Shown: positions 45,229 to 54,440, counted from the first letter of the stretch. The stretch: 64,000 nucleotides of DNA from Phycisphaerales bacterium (GCA_019750095.1 JAIEOW010000026.1:47817-111816); one strand, 5' to 3'. Program-made: numbers and translations. Notes: a model not told the origin generated them from the sequence alone.

Positions 45229-45588
45229 ATGCCCACTCTTGCCCCATCCACCACCCGTGCACGCCTGGCCCTGCTGATTCCCAAAGTGCCGGTGAAGATC
45301 GATCTGACCTGGCTGAAGGGCAAGCAGGCGGCTGCGGACTCGGATGCCTCTTCCGGGGGGTCTTTGAGCAACAGCCAAGCTCTGGCGGCAGACTCCGCAA
45401 AGGCGCTGATGATCCGGCAGGTGCTGGCGATCAATGAGCGTGCATCGGCGGAGTTTTTGTCCGCGTTTTCGTCGGATGATCTGCGGGCGTACCGGGATCG
45501 GCTGGCTCTTGGGGATTCGACCGGCCGAGAGTCGCGATGGGTGCGACCGGAGAATACGCCGGCGGTCACGATGTGGCAGGCACGCTGA
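45229..45588 (+). CDS. Hypothetical small protein
   Basis: 119 residues from the ATG at 45229, chosen because AAAGGA lies about five bases upstream; the frame is open to 44653 but that part is antisense to the nuoC-linked gene. The protein starts MPTLAPSTTRARLALLIPKVPVKIDLTWLKGKQAAAD and continues helically (AKALMIRQVLAINERASAEFLSAFSSDDLRAYRDRLA). Unrecognised family, no membrane segment. A terminator follows directly. Confidence 0.55.
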   Translation: MPTLAPSTTRARLALLIPKVPVKIDLTWLKGKQAAADSDASSGGSLSNSQALAADSAKALMIRQVLAINERASAEFLSAFSSDDLRAYRDRLALGDSTGRESRWVRPENTPAVTMWQAR

Positions 45589-45614
45589 TCGAAACGCATA
45601 ACGCATTGATGCAC

Positions 45615-45647
45615 AACGACTTCGGGCATGGTCCGGGGTCGTTTTTC
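45615..45647 (+). terminator. Intrinsic terminator
   Basis: AACGACTTCGG (45615-45625) pairs with CCGGGGTCGTT (positions 45633-45643, with two G-T pairs) and is followed by TTTTTCC. It ends the small hypothetical gene. The remaining about 350 bases to 45995 show no further gene. Confidence 0.75.
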
Positions 45648-45995
45648 CTATCCATACGTCGGAGAAAACTGCGGATTCTGGTGTGAAGGATCGGTGGCCG
45701 CGGGTGAAATCTCGGGCGAGGGTTATGTGACGATCTTGATGGGCCGATGGGAGGGTTGAGGGCCTCGTTGAACCCGAAGTGGTGAAGATTGGCCGCGGTG
45801 CGGTCCGATAAACCACGGTCGGTGTCACGCCTCGCGGCCGTGTGGTCACGGGGAATGGCCCTGCCCTTGGAGCAATCCGAGGCGAGCATGACCGGAGGTC
45901 GGCTCGGTTCGTGGTCCCGATCGCGTGAGCGGACGCTTGCTGGGCAGGATGCCCGGGGCGAGTTCCGAATCCACGCGCCCACGAGGAGCAGCTCC

Positions 45996-47399
45996 GTGAC
46001 ACGGAAGATCAACAACACGTCGGTGGCCTGCGGGATTGGTCTGGTTCTTGTCGCTGGCATGGCGACGGGATGCGGCTCCGGCGGGAAGTCGGCGTTCAAG
46101 CCGCCGGCGAAGAACGCCGGGCAGGCCGCGATGACTGAGCCGACGAGCCCTGCGCCGGAAACGGCGGGCACGACTTCGCCAGTCGAGGGCGAGGCGGCTT
46201 CGAGCGTCACCGCGCAAAACCCCGCGTCGGTGCCCTTGCCGAGCGCGCCGGGGAGCGTTCGGACGCGCAACGGCAAGCTGGAACCGTTCTGGATCAGCAT
46301 GATCGCCGAGGCGGATCGGCACATCTGGGATGATCAGGCAAGCAAGGGCCCGGACACGCTGGCGCTGCAGACTTCGCCAGCGATGGCCCAGCCGCGTGCG
46401 ACGGGAGACGAAGCGACCGAAGGCCTGAGCCACGTGACGTATGCGCCGGAGGGCGCGGACTTTGACCCGTGCGTGTCGCGCGATGGCAAGTCGATCGTGT
46501 TTGCCTCGACGCAGCATCGCCCGACGTCGGATATCTACATTAAGGCCGTGAACGGGCGAACCGTCACGCAGCTGACCGCGGACCCCGGCAATGACGTGAT
46601 GCCTTCGATGAGCCCGGACGGCGGGCGGATCGCGTTTGCGTCGAATCGAGCGGGGAACTGGGACATTTTCGTGATGTCTTCCAGCGGCGGACAGGCCCTG
46701 CAACTGACGAATGATCCGGCGCACGAACTGCACCCATCCTGGTCCCCCGACGGGCAGAGCATCGCCTTCTGCCGACTGGGCGAGACGAGCGGGCGGTGGG
46801 AGATGTGGGTGATGAGCGTGTCTGCGGGGACGAGCGCCGAGTTTCTGGGTTATGGCATGTTCCCGCAGTGGTGCCCGACGCCCAAGACGGGTGCGGATGG
46901 GCGCGACCGGATTCTGTTCCAGCGTTCGCGGGAGCGCGGAGACCGGGCATTCAGCTTGTGGACGATCGACTATCGCCCGGGCGATGCGTCGAGCCCGACG
47001 GAGATCGTGTCGGCGGCGGGCCAGGCGATGATCAACGGCGCGTGGTCGCCCGACGGACAGCGGATCGTGTACTCAACGATCAGCAATCCGAACGATCTTG
47101 CACGCGGCGGCGATGGGACGCAGATGAAGCTGCCGCAGAGCAATCTGTGGATGTGCGCGATCGACGGGACGCAGCGTGTGACGCTGACGTCCGGGCCGTT
47201 CATGAATCTGATGCCGAGCTGGTCGCGTGACGGGAAGATCTACTTTGTGTCGGACCGCACGGGCGTGCCGAACATCTGGTCGATCGGGACGGACAAGGCG
47301 GTTCAGGCGGCGACGGGCCGCAAGCCGATCAACGGTGCGGGCGGGAACGACTATGCAACGGTTCCGGCGGAAGCCGAAACGAGCAAGTCCGAACCGTAA
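45996..47399 (+). CDS. TolB-like beta-propeller lipoprotein
   Basis: 467 residues from a GTG at 45996 preceded by GAGGAG at seven bases; the long upstream frame (to 45789) is not supported. Signal peptide with a lipobox-like GMATGC (ACGIGLVLVAGMATGCGSGG), then a disordered Thr/Pro/Glu stretch, and from about residue 145 a row of PD40/TolB propeller blades: GADFDPCVSRDGKSIVFASTQ, DVMPSMSPDGGRIAFASNRAGNWDIFVMSS, HELHPSWSPDGQSIAFCRLG, INGAWSPDGQRIVYSTIS, LMPSWSRDGKIYFVSDRTG. Repeats of this type line the TolB propeller. No other tol-pal gene is adjacent, so the TolB role is uncertain. Confidence 0.82.
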   Translation: MTRKINNTSVACGIGLVLVAGMATGCGSGGKSAFKPPAKNAGQAAMTEPTSPAPETAGTTSPVEGEAASSVTAQNPASVPLPSAPGSVRTRNGKLEPFWISMIAEADRHIWDDQASKGPDTLALQTSPAMAQPRATGDEATEGLSHVTYAPEGADFDPCVSRDGKSIVFASTQHRPTSDIYIKAVNGRTVTQLTADPGNDVMPSMSPDGGRIAFASNRAGNWDIFVMSSSGGQALQLTNDPAHELHPSWSPDGQSIAFCRLGETSGRWEMWVMSVSAGTSAEFLGYGMFPQWCPTPKTGADGRDRILFQRSRERGDRAFSLWTIDYRPGDASSPTEIVSAAGQAMINGAWSPDGQRIVYSTISNPNDLARGGDGTQMKLPQSNLWMCAIDGTQRVTLTSGPFMNLMPSWSRDGKIYFVSDRTGVPNIWSIGTDKAVQAATGRKPINGAGGNDYATVPAEAETSKSEP

Positions 47400-47500
47400 G
47401 ACAAGACTCTCCTGCGGCTCGCCGAGCGAACAGCCGGCGGGTCGATTGACTCGGAAAAAGTGCCCGCGCAGGATGCACGGGAGATGATGGGCAGGACGCC

Positions 47501-48283
47501 ATGACAACCGTACAGAGCATGTTCTTTCGCGTTCTTTGGTGCGCGTGCGTTGCGCTCGTGGGTCTCTCGATCCAGGGGTGCGGAGGCACGCGCGAGCGGC
47601 TGGATCCGCCGGATGTTCTGGTTGCGCCGTACAACACGGTGCAGGGGGACGTCTTGTGGGCGGTCGTTCCGCTGGCCAATGAGTCCGGCGCGTCGTTCGT
47701 GGACACCGGGATGGTGTCGGACGCGCTGATTGCAAAGATCGACGAGGTGCGCGGGATCGCGTGCCTGCCGCTGAACCGCACTCTTGCGGCGATGCGGGCC
47801 CGCGGGATGCGGCGTGTCGCGACGCCGGCGGAGGCCAGGCAACTCGCCCAGACCCTTGGCGTGGACGGGCTGATCGTGGGAACGATCACGGCGTACAACC
47901 CGTATGACCCCCCCACGCTCGGGCTGAAGCTCGCGCTGTTTGCCAAAAACCCGGGTGTGGATGCCCCGCAGCTTGACCCGCTGCGTTTGCAGATGAGCTA
48001 CACCGAGTTTGATCGCAAACTCGCCAGCGCGTATCTCACCAAGCCGGTGGCGACAGTGAGCGAGCATCTGGATGGAGCGAATCACGAGGTGCAGATGGAG
48101 CTGCAGCGCTATGCCACGGGTCGCCACGATCCGGGCGGAGCCCTCGGTTGGAAATCGTTGCTGAAGAGCATGCCCCTGTACACGGAGTTTTCGGCATTTG
48201 TCGCCGTGTCGCGGCTGATCGAGCAGGAGCGCCTGCGAGTCACGCGGCCGGTGATGGAAGCCGCGAGCGACGAATCAAGATAA
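47501..48283 (+). CDS. Predicted lipoprotein of unknown function
   Basis: 260 residues with signal peptide and lipobox-like SIQGC (FRVLWCACVALVGLSIQGCGG). The mature part opens with a strand-helix pattern LWAVVPLANESGASFVDTGMVSDALIAKIDEVRGIACLPLNRTLAAMRARG and VDGLIVGTITAYNP, reminiscent of the N-terminal alpha/beta domain of CsgG/TolB-like proteins and of the two lipoproteins at 14954 and 15697. The end is charged and helical. Function unknown; it follows the TolB-like gene by about 100 bases and may be cotranscribed. Confidence 0.6.
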   Translation: MTTVQSMFFRVLWCACVALVGLSIQGCGGTRERLDPPDVLVAPYNTVQGDVLWAVVPLANESGASFVDTGMVSDALIAKIDEVRGIACLPLNRTLAAMRARGMRRVATPAEARQLAQTLGVDGLIVGTITAYNPYDPPTLGLKLALFAKNPGVDAPQLDPLRLQMSYTEFDRKLASAYLTKPVATVSEHLDGANHEVQMELQRYATGRHDPGGALGWKSLLKSMPLYTEFSAFVAVSRLIEQERLRVTRPVMEAASDESR

Positions 48284-48338
48284 GGCCGACCGCTTCGAGC
48301 GCGTCGGCCCCAAAGCAGGGCGACGCGGAAAGCGGATC

Positions 48339-48647
48339 ATGGCCAGTGAAACACACGGCAAAAAAGGACTGAGCGAGAACACGCACGCGTCCGGCGGTCC
48401 GGCCGCCAAGGCGAGCGTGGTGACGACCTGCGCGACGCGCGGCACGGTGACGCTGAGCAAAGGGCCGCATCGCTGGACGTTCACATGCGAGCGCGGCGGG
48501 GAACAGGACATGCTGCGTCGATTGGCGGAGCTTGCGCGGCGCGAGGATGTGCCGTTTGACTGGTTTGACGCCGCGCTGGTGAGCCACCAGTTGCGGAGCC
48601 GGCTGTTGCCGGGACTTGTTCGGGTGGAAAGACCGCAGGGGAAGTGA
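48339..48647 (+). CDS. Hypothetical small protein
   Basis: 102 residues. Starts MASETHGKKGLSENTHASGG (disordered), then a beta-rich core SVVTTCATRGTVTLSKGPHRWTFTCERGGEQ and a helix MLRRLAELARREDVPFDWFDAALVSHQLRSRL. Family unrecognised. The frame of the following Xer gene begins upstream of its stop, but the true Xer start is 130 bases later. Confidence 0.5.
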   Translation: MASETHGKKGLSENTHASGGPAAKASVVTTCATRGTVTLSKGPHRWTFTCERGGEQDMLRRLAELARREDVPFDWFDAALVSHQLRSRLLPGLVRVERPQGK

Positions 48648-48777
48648 GGACCGGATAAAGCCGGGAGCGCATCGGACCGACGTATTCATGGAACGTGTTA
48701 CTCAGACCTGCCCCGGGCAGGGAATCGCAGATCAGGATCACCGCCCGGCAAGGACGCCGAGCTTGAGGAGCAATGGA

Positions 48778-49797
48778 ATGAGCAATCTTCCCATCATCGC
48801 CGGGTTCACCAGCTATCTGATGGACGAGCGGCACTTCAGCCACTACACGGCTCGGTGCTACGGCGCGGACCTTCGGCAGTACATCGAGTTTCTGACCGAC
48901 GAGCACGACGTTGGTGAGAACGATGGCGCCGAGAAGGCTGCGCTGGACAAGGCGACTTCCGCCGCGGAGAGCGCGGGAGTGATCCTGCCGCAGAGCGTGA
49001 CGAAGTTCATCTGCGAGGCGGATCCGGAGTCGATCCGCGCGTTTCTTGCTCATCTGGGCGAGAAGGAGTACTCGGCGGCGACGATGGCGCGGAAGATCGC
49101 GACGCTGCGGTCGTTCTACAAGTGGACGCACCGCCGCGGATACACCAAGACGAACCCCATGACCGCGATCCGCACGCCGCGGCAGGCCAAGAGACTGCCG
49201 AAGGCGATCACGGTGGAGCAGATCGAGAAGCTGCTGGCGACCCCGAGCGACAAGGACGTGCTGGGGCTGCGCGATCGGGCGATGCTCGAGACGCTGTACT
49301 CAACCGGCATCCGCGTGAGCGAGCTTGTGGGTCTGAACTTTGACGACCTGGACGAGGGCGGCGAAGCGCTGCGCGTCCGTGGCAAGGGCAAGAAGGAGCG
49401 ACTGGTGCCGCTGGGCATGCACGCTCTGGCCGCGGTTCGGCGGTATGTGGCGCTCGTGCAGAGCGATCCGCGCTGCTCGACATGGTGGGCGGAGGATGGT
49501 TCGAGCAAGCCCAAGCCGCTGTTTGTGAACAAGCATGGCAAGCGGTTGTCGAGCCGATCGGTCCGCCGCAAGCTGGACAAGTATCTGATCAGTGCCGGCC
49601 TGGATCCCGACATCAGCCCCCACACGCTGCGTCACTCGTTCGCGACGCACTTGCTCGAGAACGGGGCGGATCTGCGCAGCGTCCAGGAGCTGCTTGGCCA
49701 CCAGTCGCTGAGCACGACGCAGATCTACACGCACCTGACAACGCAGCGCGTGCAGAACGCGTACAACCAGGCGCATCCGCGGGCAGAGACGGCGTAA
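48778..49797 (+). CDS. Xer-type tyrosine recombinase
   Basis: 339 residues. Catalytic set present: R179 (STGIRVSELVGL), a lysine in GKGKKERLVPLG (about 203-207), H282 and R285 (PHTLRHSFATHLLENG), H308 (LLGHQSLSTT) and the nucleophile Y317 (TQIYTHL). XerC/XerD resolve chromosome dimers at dif. The N-terminal SAM-like domain (FTSYLMDERHFSHYTARCYGADLRQYIEFL) is interrupted by an extra stretch of about 25-30 residues (GENDGAEKAALDKATSAAESAG), making it longer than the usual about 300. ATG at 48778 follows GAGGAG by seven bases. No attachment sites or phage genes flank it, so a housekeeping Xer is likely; XerC versus XerD cannot be told. Confidence 0.9.
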   Translation: MSNLPIIAGFTSYLMDERHFSHYTARCYGADLRQYIEFLTDEHDVGENDGAEKAALDKATSAAESAGVILPQSVTKFICEADPESIRAFLAHLGEKEYSAATMARKIATLRSFYKWTHRRGYTKTNPMTAIRTPRQAKRLPKAITVEQIEKLLATPSDKDVLGLRDRAMLETLYSTGIRVSELVGLNFDDLDEGGEALRVRGKGKKERLVPLGMHALAAVRRYVALVQSDPRCSTWWAEDGSSKPKPLFVNKHGKRLSSRSVRRKLDKYLISAGLDPDISPHTLRHSFATHLLENGADLRSVQELLGHQSLSTTQIYTHLTTQRVQNAYNQAHPRAETA

Positions 49798-49827
49798 GGC
49801 GGGTTCGACACGAGTTTGTTCGATCAC

Positions 49828-49863
49828 AAGCGACCGGGACACGTTCCCGGTCGCTTTCTTTCT
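49828..49863 (+). terminator. Intrinsic terminator after the xer gene
   Basis: A 12-bp perfect stem (AAGCGACCGGGA 49828-49839, TCCCGGTCGCTT 49845-49856) with a 5-base loop followed by TCTTTCT. It lies between the convergent recombinase and secreted-protein genes. Confidence 0.88.
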
Positions 49864-49878
49864 GGGGCCCGTGACGCG

Positions 49879-51315
49879 CTAGGGCACGAGTTCGAAGAGC
49901 GTTGCGGCGATGCGATCGGCGACCATCTCGGCCGAGTCGCCTTTTGCGGGCGCGATCACCGCTCGCAGGACCAGTTCCGGGTCCAGGATGATCACCACGA
50001 CCTCGGCGCCCGGGGCAAAGAGATCGATCGTGGAGCGTGGTTCGGTGGACCAGAGCACCGTCGACGCGCGAGAATCCGATGGTTTGCCCACCCATGAGTC
50101 ATCGGCGGACCGCAAACGACGGAGCACCTCATCGGGGGTCGGATTCGTCATGATCAGCACCGGTGCGTAGGCAAATCGCGAGATGCGCGGCGCCGGGTCG
50201 AGTTCGGGTGTGCTTTGTGCTGGATCGCGCGGCGGGCGAAAAGACTCGGTGCGCAACTGGGCGAGAAGTCGCGAGAGCGTCTCGGGGCTGAATCTGACCA
50301 GCTCGGACTCGGCACCTTCCGGAAGAACGCGCATGAGCACAAGCGCCACGTGCTCGGCAGGGCCGACGCCGGCGAGCGCGGCGGCCGGTGGTGGATCGAG
50401 CAGCGTCTCGATCGACCAGCCCTTTCCGGCGGCCTCGGTCAGCGGGAGCGCGGGAACGCGGACGCCGACGCGGAGCGTGCCGCCTTTGGGCTGGAGCTCG
50501 TCGATCTGCGGAATGCGTGTGCGCCGGGAGAGATCGATGCCGAAGCGTGCAGGGTCGCAGGGCTGGATGGCTGTGAACGAGAGTGCGAGCTGGGTGCCGA
50601 GTGTTGGGTTGTCGAACGTGAGGGTGTGCAGACGCGGGCCTTGCATGACGAGCGTGATGTTGACCGCGCTGGCGGAGATGGTGTCGGTGGATGGGCCGCG
50701 TGTGGGCGGGGCTTCGCCGACGCCGCGGAGCGTGCGGCGCTTTGGCTGGCGCGGGTCGATTTGCAGTTCTGTCCAGCGGATGTTGCGTGCATAGGGCCAG
50801 AAGGCGGCGATGGTCGCATCTGGTGCGGCAGAAGCAAGATCGGCCTGAGGCATCGGCACAGGTGGGAGCGTTTCGCCCAGCGAGCGCGAGGTCAGCGGGC
50901 GCTGGAGCGCGGACTCGAAGAACGTCGCGGGATTGCGCTCGTGCACGACGATGAGCTGGTCGCCCTCAGCGTGGATGCGCAGTGGGGGCAGATCCAAAGC
51001 CAATGATCGGAGCCCCCCACTTCGTGCACCTGATTGTGATTCGGGTTCAGGTGCTGCCGCACCGGGCTGAGGTGCCGGGGGGGTATCAGGATGGACACGG
51101 ACGATGATCGATGATCGCGACACGCGCGGCGCAGCACCAGCAACGGCGGCGGGCGTGCGGTATTCCACCCGGATGCGCTCGCAGGTCGATTGTGCCGCGT
51201 AGAACGCTTGAAGCTCGCGGAGCGCGTCATCGACCGGTGCGGCTTGGCAAATCGATGATGCGAGGAACGTAGAGATGAGAGCGGCGTGCGCCTGGCATTT
51301 CACGATCGGTGTCAT
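49879..51315 (-). CDS. Secreted hypothetical protein
   Basis: 478 residues with a signal peptide (AHAALISTFLASSICQA, cleavage near residue 25). The mature protein begins APVDDALRELQAFYAAQSTCERIRVEYRTP, followed by a Pro/Ala/Gln-rich linker and beta strands (LPPLRIHAEGDQLIVVHERN, INITLVMQG-like, LSFTAIQPCDPARFGIDLSRRTRI). The first part resembles an outer-membrane-lipoprotein-sorting (LolA-like) fold in layout, which is inference only. It overlaps folK by ATGA and is the last gene of the flagellar-linked run. Confidence 0.55.
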   Translation of the reverse strand: MTPIVKCQAHAALISTFLASSICQAAPVDDALRELQAFYAAQSTCERIRVEYRTPAAVAGAAPRVSRSSIIVRVHPDTPPAPQPGAAAPEPESQSGARSGGLRSLALDLPPLRIHAEGDQLIVVHERNPATFFESALQRPLTSRSLGETLPPVPMPQADLASAAPDATIAAFWPYARNIRWTELQIDPRQPKRRTLRGVGEAPPTRGPSTDTISASAVNITLVMQGPRLHTLTFDNPTLGTQLALSFTAIQPCDPARFGIDLSRRTRIPQIDELQPKGGTLRVGVRVPALPLTEAAGKGWSIETLLDPPPAAALAGVGPAEHVALVLMRVLPEGAESELVRFSPETLSRLLAQLRTESFRPPRDPAQSTPELDPAPRISRFAYAPVLIMTNPTPDEVLRRLRSADDSWVGKPSDSRASTVLWSTEPRSTIDLFAPGAEVVVIILDPELVLRAVIAPAKGDSAEMVADRIAATLFELVP

Positions 51316-51806
51316 GATGGCGCCCCCTGGGCGTGGAGGCGAGCGAGGAGGTCACGAACCGTGCCGTGACCGGGGATGTGCAGATCGGGAGCGATCTCGG
51401 CAAGCGGTTCGAGGACGAACGCACGCAGGTGCATGGATGGATGAGGAAGCGTGAGTTCCGGATCGCTCATGGTGCGGTCGGCATAGGTGATGAGATCAAG
51501 ATCGATGGTGCGTGGGGACCAACGCAGGGCCGGGGCACGAACTCGGCCGAGGGATCGTTCGATGGTGTGGAGATGATCCAGCAGTGGCCTGGGATCAAGG
51601 GCTGTACGGATGAGTGCACAGGTGTTGAGATATGGGCCGCCGGGATCGAGATTCGGCAGCGGCAAGGGTGGATATTCGCGAGATGGTGCCGCGACGATGA
51701 GTTCAGTGTGCGGCAGGCGGGCGATGGCCTTGAGCGCGGATTGGATGTGTGCGGCGCGATCGCCGAGGTTGGATCCGAGCGCGATGGCCGCGGTGTGGCT
51801 GGGCAC
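51312..51806 (-). CDS. folK: 6-hydroxymethyl-7,8-dihydropterin pyrophosphokinase
   Basis: Transfers pyrophosphate from ATP to the pterin in folate synthesis. 164 residues: TAAIALGSNLGDRAAHIQSALKAI, YLNTCALIRT, LHTIERSLGRVRAPALRWSPRTIDLDLITYADR and LPHPSMHLRAFVLEPLAEIAPD; the RW.PR.IDLD..TY signature is complete. The GTG at 51806 gives a family-like N-terminus; an upstream GTG at 51830 lies within the hairpin that follows the sigma-factor gene and is less likely. Its stop overlaps the next gene's ATG. The gene sits at the end of a flagellar cluster, an unusual neighbour. Confidence 0.9.
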   Translation of the reverse strand: MPSHTAAIALGSNLGDRAAHIQSALKAIARLPHTELIVAAPSREYPPLPLPNLDPGGPYLNTCALIRTALDPRPLLDHLHTIERSLGRVRAPALRWSPRTIDLDLITYADRTMSDPELTLPHPSMHLRAFVLEPLAEIAPDLHIPGHGTVRDLLARLHAQGAPS

Positions 51807-51827
51807 GCGGGGATCGTATGGAGAACG

Positions 51828-51860
51828 CACAAGGCCCGCCGGAGCTTGGCGGGCCTTGTG
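51828..51860. terminator. Hairpin between the sigma-factor gene and folK
   Basis: A 13-bp stem (CACAAGGCCCGCC 51828-51840, GGCGGGCCTTGTG 51848-51860) with a 7-base loop. No T-run follows on the minus strand, so it may be partial termination or a processing site. Confidence 0.55.
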
Positions 51861-51890
51861 AAAAGTCTGCGGAAGATGTGCGATCAGCGA

Positions 51891-52760
51891 TCAGGTCGCG
51901 GGCTCGAGCTCGCGTGAGCGATGGTGCATCTGGGCTTTGAGCCGAGCGAGGATGGAAGAGTGCATCTGGCTGACGCGGCTCTCGGAGAGATCGAGGGTGG
52001 CCCCGATCTCTTTCATGGTCATTTCTTCGTAGTAGTAGAGGATGACGATCAGACGCTCGGCGCGGGAGAGGCCCTTGGTGATCAGGTCCTTGACGTCCTT
52101 GCGCTGGATCTCGGCGAAGGGGTTGCGCTGGCTTTCGTCCTTGATGACGTCGATCTCGCGCACGTCCTTGGAGCCGTCGGAGCTGAAGCACTTGCGATTG
52201 AGCGAGAAGGTGCCGACGGCGGAGGAATCGCGGTCGTACTTTTCAAACTCCTCACCCTTGAGCCCGACGGTGTCGGAGAGCTCTTCCTGGGTGGGGGCGC
52301 GGCCGTTGGCCATCTCGAACTTCATGCGGGCGGAGTCCATCTTGCTGGTGCGATGGCGCACGAGGCGTGGGACCCAGTCCATGGAGCGGAGTTCATCGAG
52401 GACCGCGCCGCGAATGCGGGGGGCGCAATAGGTTTCGAACTTGACGCCGCGATCGGGATCAAAGGCGTCGATGGCGTCCATGAGGCCGAAGAGCCCTGCG
52501 GACATGAGGTCCTGAATATCGACCTCGTCGGGGAGACGGGCGTAGATGCGCTCGGCGTTGTAACGCACGAGCGGAAGGAACCGCTCCATGAGGTAGTTCC
52601 GCAGGTCTTTGGCCTGGGAACGTCGATAGACCTGCCACACCTCGCGGATGGGCATGTCGTCGTATTTGCTCGGCAGTCTTGAGGGTTCGGCGTGCTCGAC
52701 AGCATACCGGCCGCTCACCCTCGCACGAGACCCCGCTGGGGTCGTACGCATCCGTGTCAT
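51891..52760 (-). CDS. fliA: Sigma-28 family RNA polymerase sigma factor (FliA/WhiG type)
   Basis: 289 residues from the ATG at 52760, which has AAGGAG six bases upstream. Region 2: FLPLVRYNAERIYARLPDEVDIQDLMSAGLFGLMDAIDAFDPDRGVKFETYCAPRIRGAVLDELRSMDWVPR, the FliA-type signature. Region 3: ANGRAPTQEELSDTVGLKGEEFEKYD. Region 4: LSRAERLIVILYYYEEMTMKEIGATLDLSESRVSQMHSSILARLK. It should direct RNA polymerase to late flagellar and chemotaxis promoters. It is transcribed in the same direction as flhF/flhG upstream; 155 bases and a separate ribosome-binding site suggest its own promoter. The C-terminus is longer and charged. Confidence 0.93.
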   Translation of the reverse strand: MTRMRTTPAGSRARVSGRYAVEHAEPSRLPSKYDDMPIREVWQVYRRSQAKDLRNYLMERFLPLVRYNAERIYARLPDEVDIQDLMSAGLFGLMDAIDAFDPDRGVKFETYCAPRIRGAVLDELRSMDWVPRLVRHRTSKMDSARMKFEMANGRAPTQEELSDTVGLKGEEFEKYDRDSSAVGTFSLNRKCFSSDGSKDVREIDVIKDESQRNPFAEIQRKDVKDLITKGLSRAERLIVILYYYEEMTMKEIGATLDLSESRVSQMHSSILARLKAQMHHRSRELEPAT

Positions 52761-52915
52761 GGTCCGCTCCTTGACCATCCATTGCCGGGCGACGAGGCCA
52801 GATGACCTTGTCGCACGACGTTTTCTTGGCCCGTGCCATCCATGGCTCGACCAAGCTGGAAGGTATGACAAAAACTACAGGAATGCAACTCCGTGCATGA
52901 CATGTGGACAACTGC

Positions 52916-53218
52916 TCACGCTTTTTCCGGAGATTCTGTGGACAGCTCCGGCGAGGAAGACTTGGATAGATTGGTCCGGAACTTCTGCCCCGGAATGGGA
53001 TTGCTCTTCTGATACTGCAAAGCGGCTTCGTCGATGGTGCGCTCGGCGACGGCACCAATGAAGAAACCCAGGGCCTGGACGACGATCATGGCGATGATGG
53101 CGCGCAGGAGGATCGTGTCGGCGGGGTTATCGGCGGCGAGGCCGGCGAGAATGGCCACAACGAATGCGATAAGTCCGCTTACGGCGGCGATGATCTTTGT
53201 AGCGACACCTGGTTGCAC
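52916..53218 (-). CDS. Small two-helix membrane protein
   Basis: 100 residues with two hydrophobic helices (about 8-29 and 37-58) and a polar C-terminal tail (EAALQYQKSNPIPGQKFRTNLSKSSSPELSTESPEKA). It lies between flhG and the sigma-factor gene on the same strand, 67 bases after flhG. Family unrecognised; a role in flagellar assembly is possible from position only. Confidence 0.6.
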   Translation of the reverse strand: MQPGVATKIIAAVSGLIAFVVAILAGLAADNPADTILLRAIIAMIVVQALGFFIGAVAERTIDEAALQYQKSNPIPGQKFRTNLSKSSSPELSTESPEKA

Positions 53219-53285
53219 GACGCTCCCTGTGGCTGCTCAACTTCAGCCGGACGAGGCCGAATGTCGGCTCGAAGAGATCCAAACT

Positions 53286-54440
53286 TCAGTGCACCCGCGC
53301 CGACTCGGTTGAAAATCGACCGATTGTGCGGGGCGGGCGTGAATCTCCGAGCAATCGCCGCACCAGACGCCGCAGCCCGCCCGGAGTCGGGGGAGTGCTG
53401 GCAGAAGCGGTCGCACCGTGGGTGCTGAGACCCAACAGGTTGATTGCGGAGCCCGCGAGCTCCCGCAGATTGTGCGATGCGGGGGTGTCGGGGGTGCGCA
53501 CGAGCAGCGGGCATTGCGCACGAACGGCCTCGGGCACGCGCAGATCGTGCGCCACGAAGCCAAGCATCGGGATGGTGGTGGCCAGAAACCGATCGCAGAC
53601 CTGAGCAAGGCGGGCGTGCGTGGCAAACGCCTCTGCGGGTGAGCGGGTCTGATTCACAACGAGGGCGAGTTCGGCTCGATCGTCGCGTGTAAAGTGATCC
53701 ACACTCGCCAGACACTTGATCAGCGCGTAAGCGTCAGCAAGGGCGGTGGGCTCTGGGGTGGTCACGACGAGCGCGAGGTCGGCGGACGCAAGCAGGGTGG
53801 TGACATCCGGGCCGATGCCCGCGGCGGCATCGATGAGCAGCACATCGGTTTCGGATGCGAGCTCGACGAGCGCGTTGAGCAGCCAGCGACGTTCGCCGGG
53901 GGAGAGGTCGGCCATTCTTGCGACGCCCGCGGAACCGGGGATGAGATCAAACCCACCCACTCCACCCCGTCCGGGGCAGCGGATGGCGATGTCGCGAATC
54001 GAACGGCTTGCGCCATCTTGAACGCCCAGGCCTGCGGGGGCGAGGATGTGATCCAGGCGGGCGTGCGGGATGACGCCGCAGAGCAGGTCGGCGTTGGCGG
54101 TGCCGAGATCGGCATCGAGCAGCGTGACGCGCAGGCCGCGCTCGGCGAGGGCGATGGCGAGGTTGACGGAGATGTTGGTTTTGCCGACGCCACCCTTGCC
54201 ACTGGCGATGGCGATGACACGGGCCGAGCGGGCGGCGGAGATCATGTCCTGGCGAGGAGACGACTGTTGCGGTGGATGCTGAGGCGCGGGCGACTGCTGC
54301 ATGAGCCCGCGGAGTCGTGCGGCTTGATCGACGCTCTGCGTGGCGACCCGCGTGAATGGCGTCACGGCATCGAACATCTGATCGAGTTGCAGGTCGATCT
54401 CGGCATCGATGTCGGAGATGTCGGGACGAGCGTGGATCAT
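53286..54440 (-). CDS. flhG: Flagellar number regulator FlhG (FleN/MinD-like ATPase)
   Basis: 384-residue MinD/ParA-type ATPase. Deviant Walker A GKGGVGKTN at residues 81-89, then AIALAERGLRVTLLDADLGTANADLLCG, DVLLIDAAAGIGPDVTTLLASADLALVVTTPEPTALADAYALIK and NQTRSPAEA, all as in FleN/FlhG. In other bacteria it limits flagellar number and works with FlhF. A 65-residue N-terminal extension precedes the ATPase and may carry the regulatory segment (QLDQMFDAVTPF), plausibly the FlhF-stimulating DQAxxLR motif (VDQAARLRGLMQQ at about 37-49). The ATG at 54440 overlaps the flhF stop as ATGA, so the two are coupled. Confidence 0.92.
   Translation of the reverse strand: MIHARPDISDIDAEIDLQLDQMFDAVTPFTRVATQSVDQAARLRGLMQQSPAPQHPPQQSSPRQDMISAARSARVIAIASGKGGVGKTNISVNLAIALAERGLRVTLLDADLGTANADLLCGVIPHARLDHILAPAGLGVQDGASRSIRDIAIRCPGRGGVGGFDLIPGSAGVARMADLSPGERRWLLNALVELASETDVLLIDAAAGIGPDVTTLLASADLALVVTTPEPTALADAYALIKCLASVDHFTRDDRAELALVVNQTRSPAEAFATHARLAQVCDRFLATTIPMLGFVAHDLRVPEAVRAQCPLLVRTPDTPASHNLRELAGSAINLLGLSTHGATASASTPPTPGGLRRLVRRLLGDSRPPRTIGRFSTESARVH

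Noticed and set aside
48778..49797. Phage or integrative-element integrase
   Set aside because: Length, motifs and neighbours fit a housekeeping Xer recombinase; no attachment repeats, tRNA or phage genes are near.
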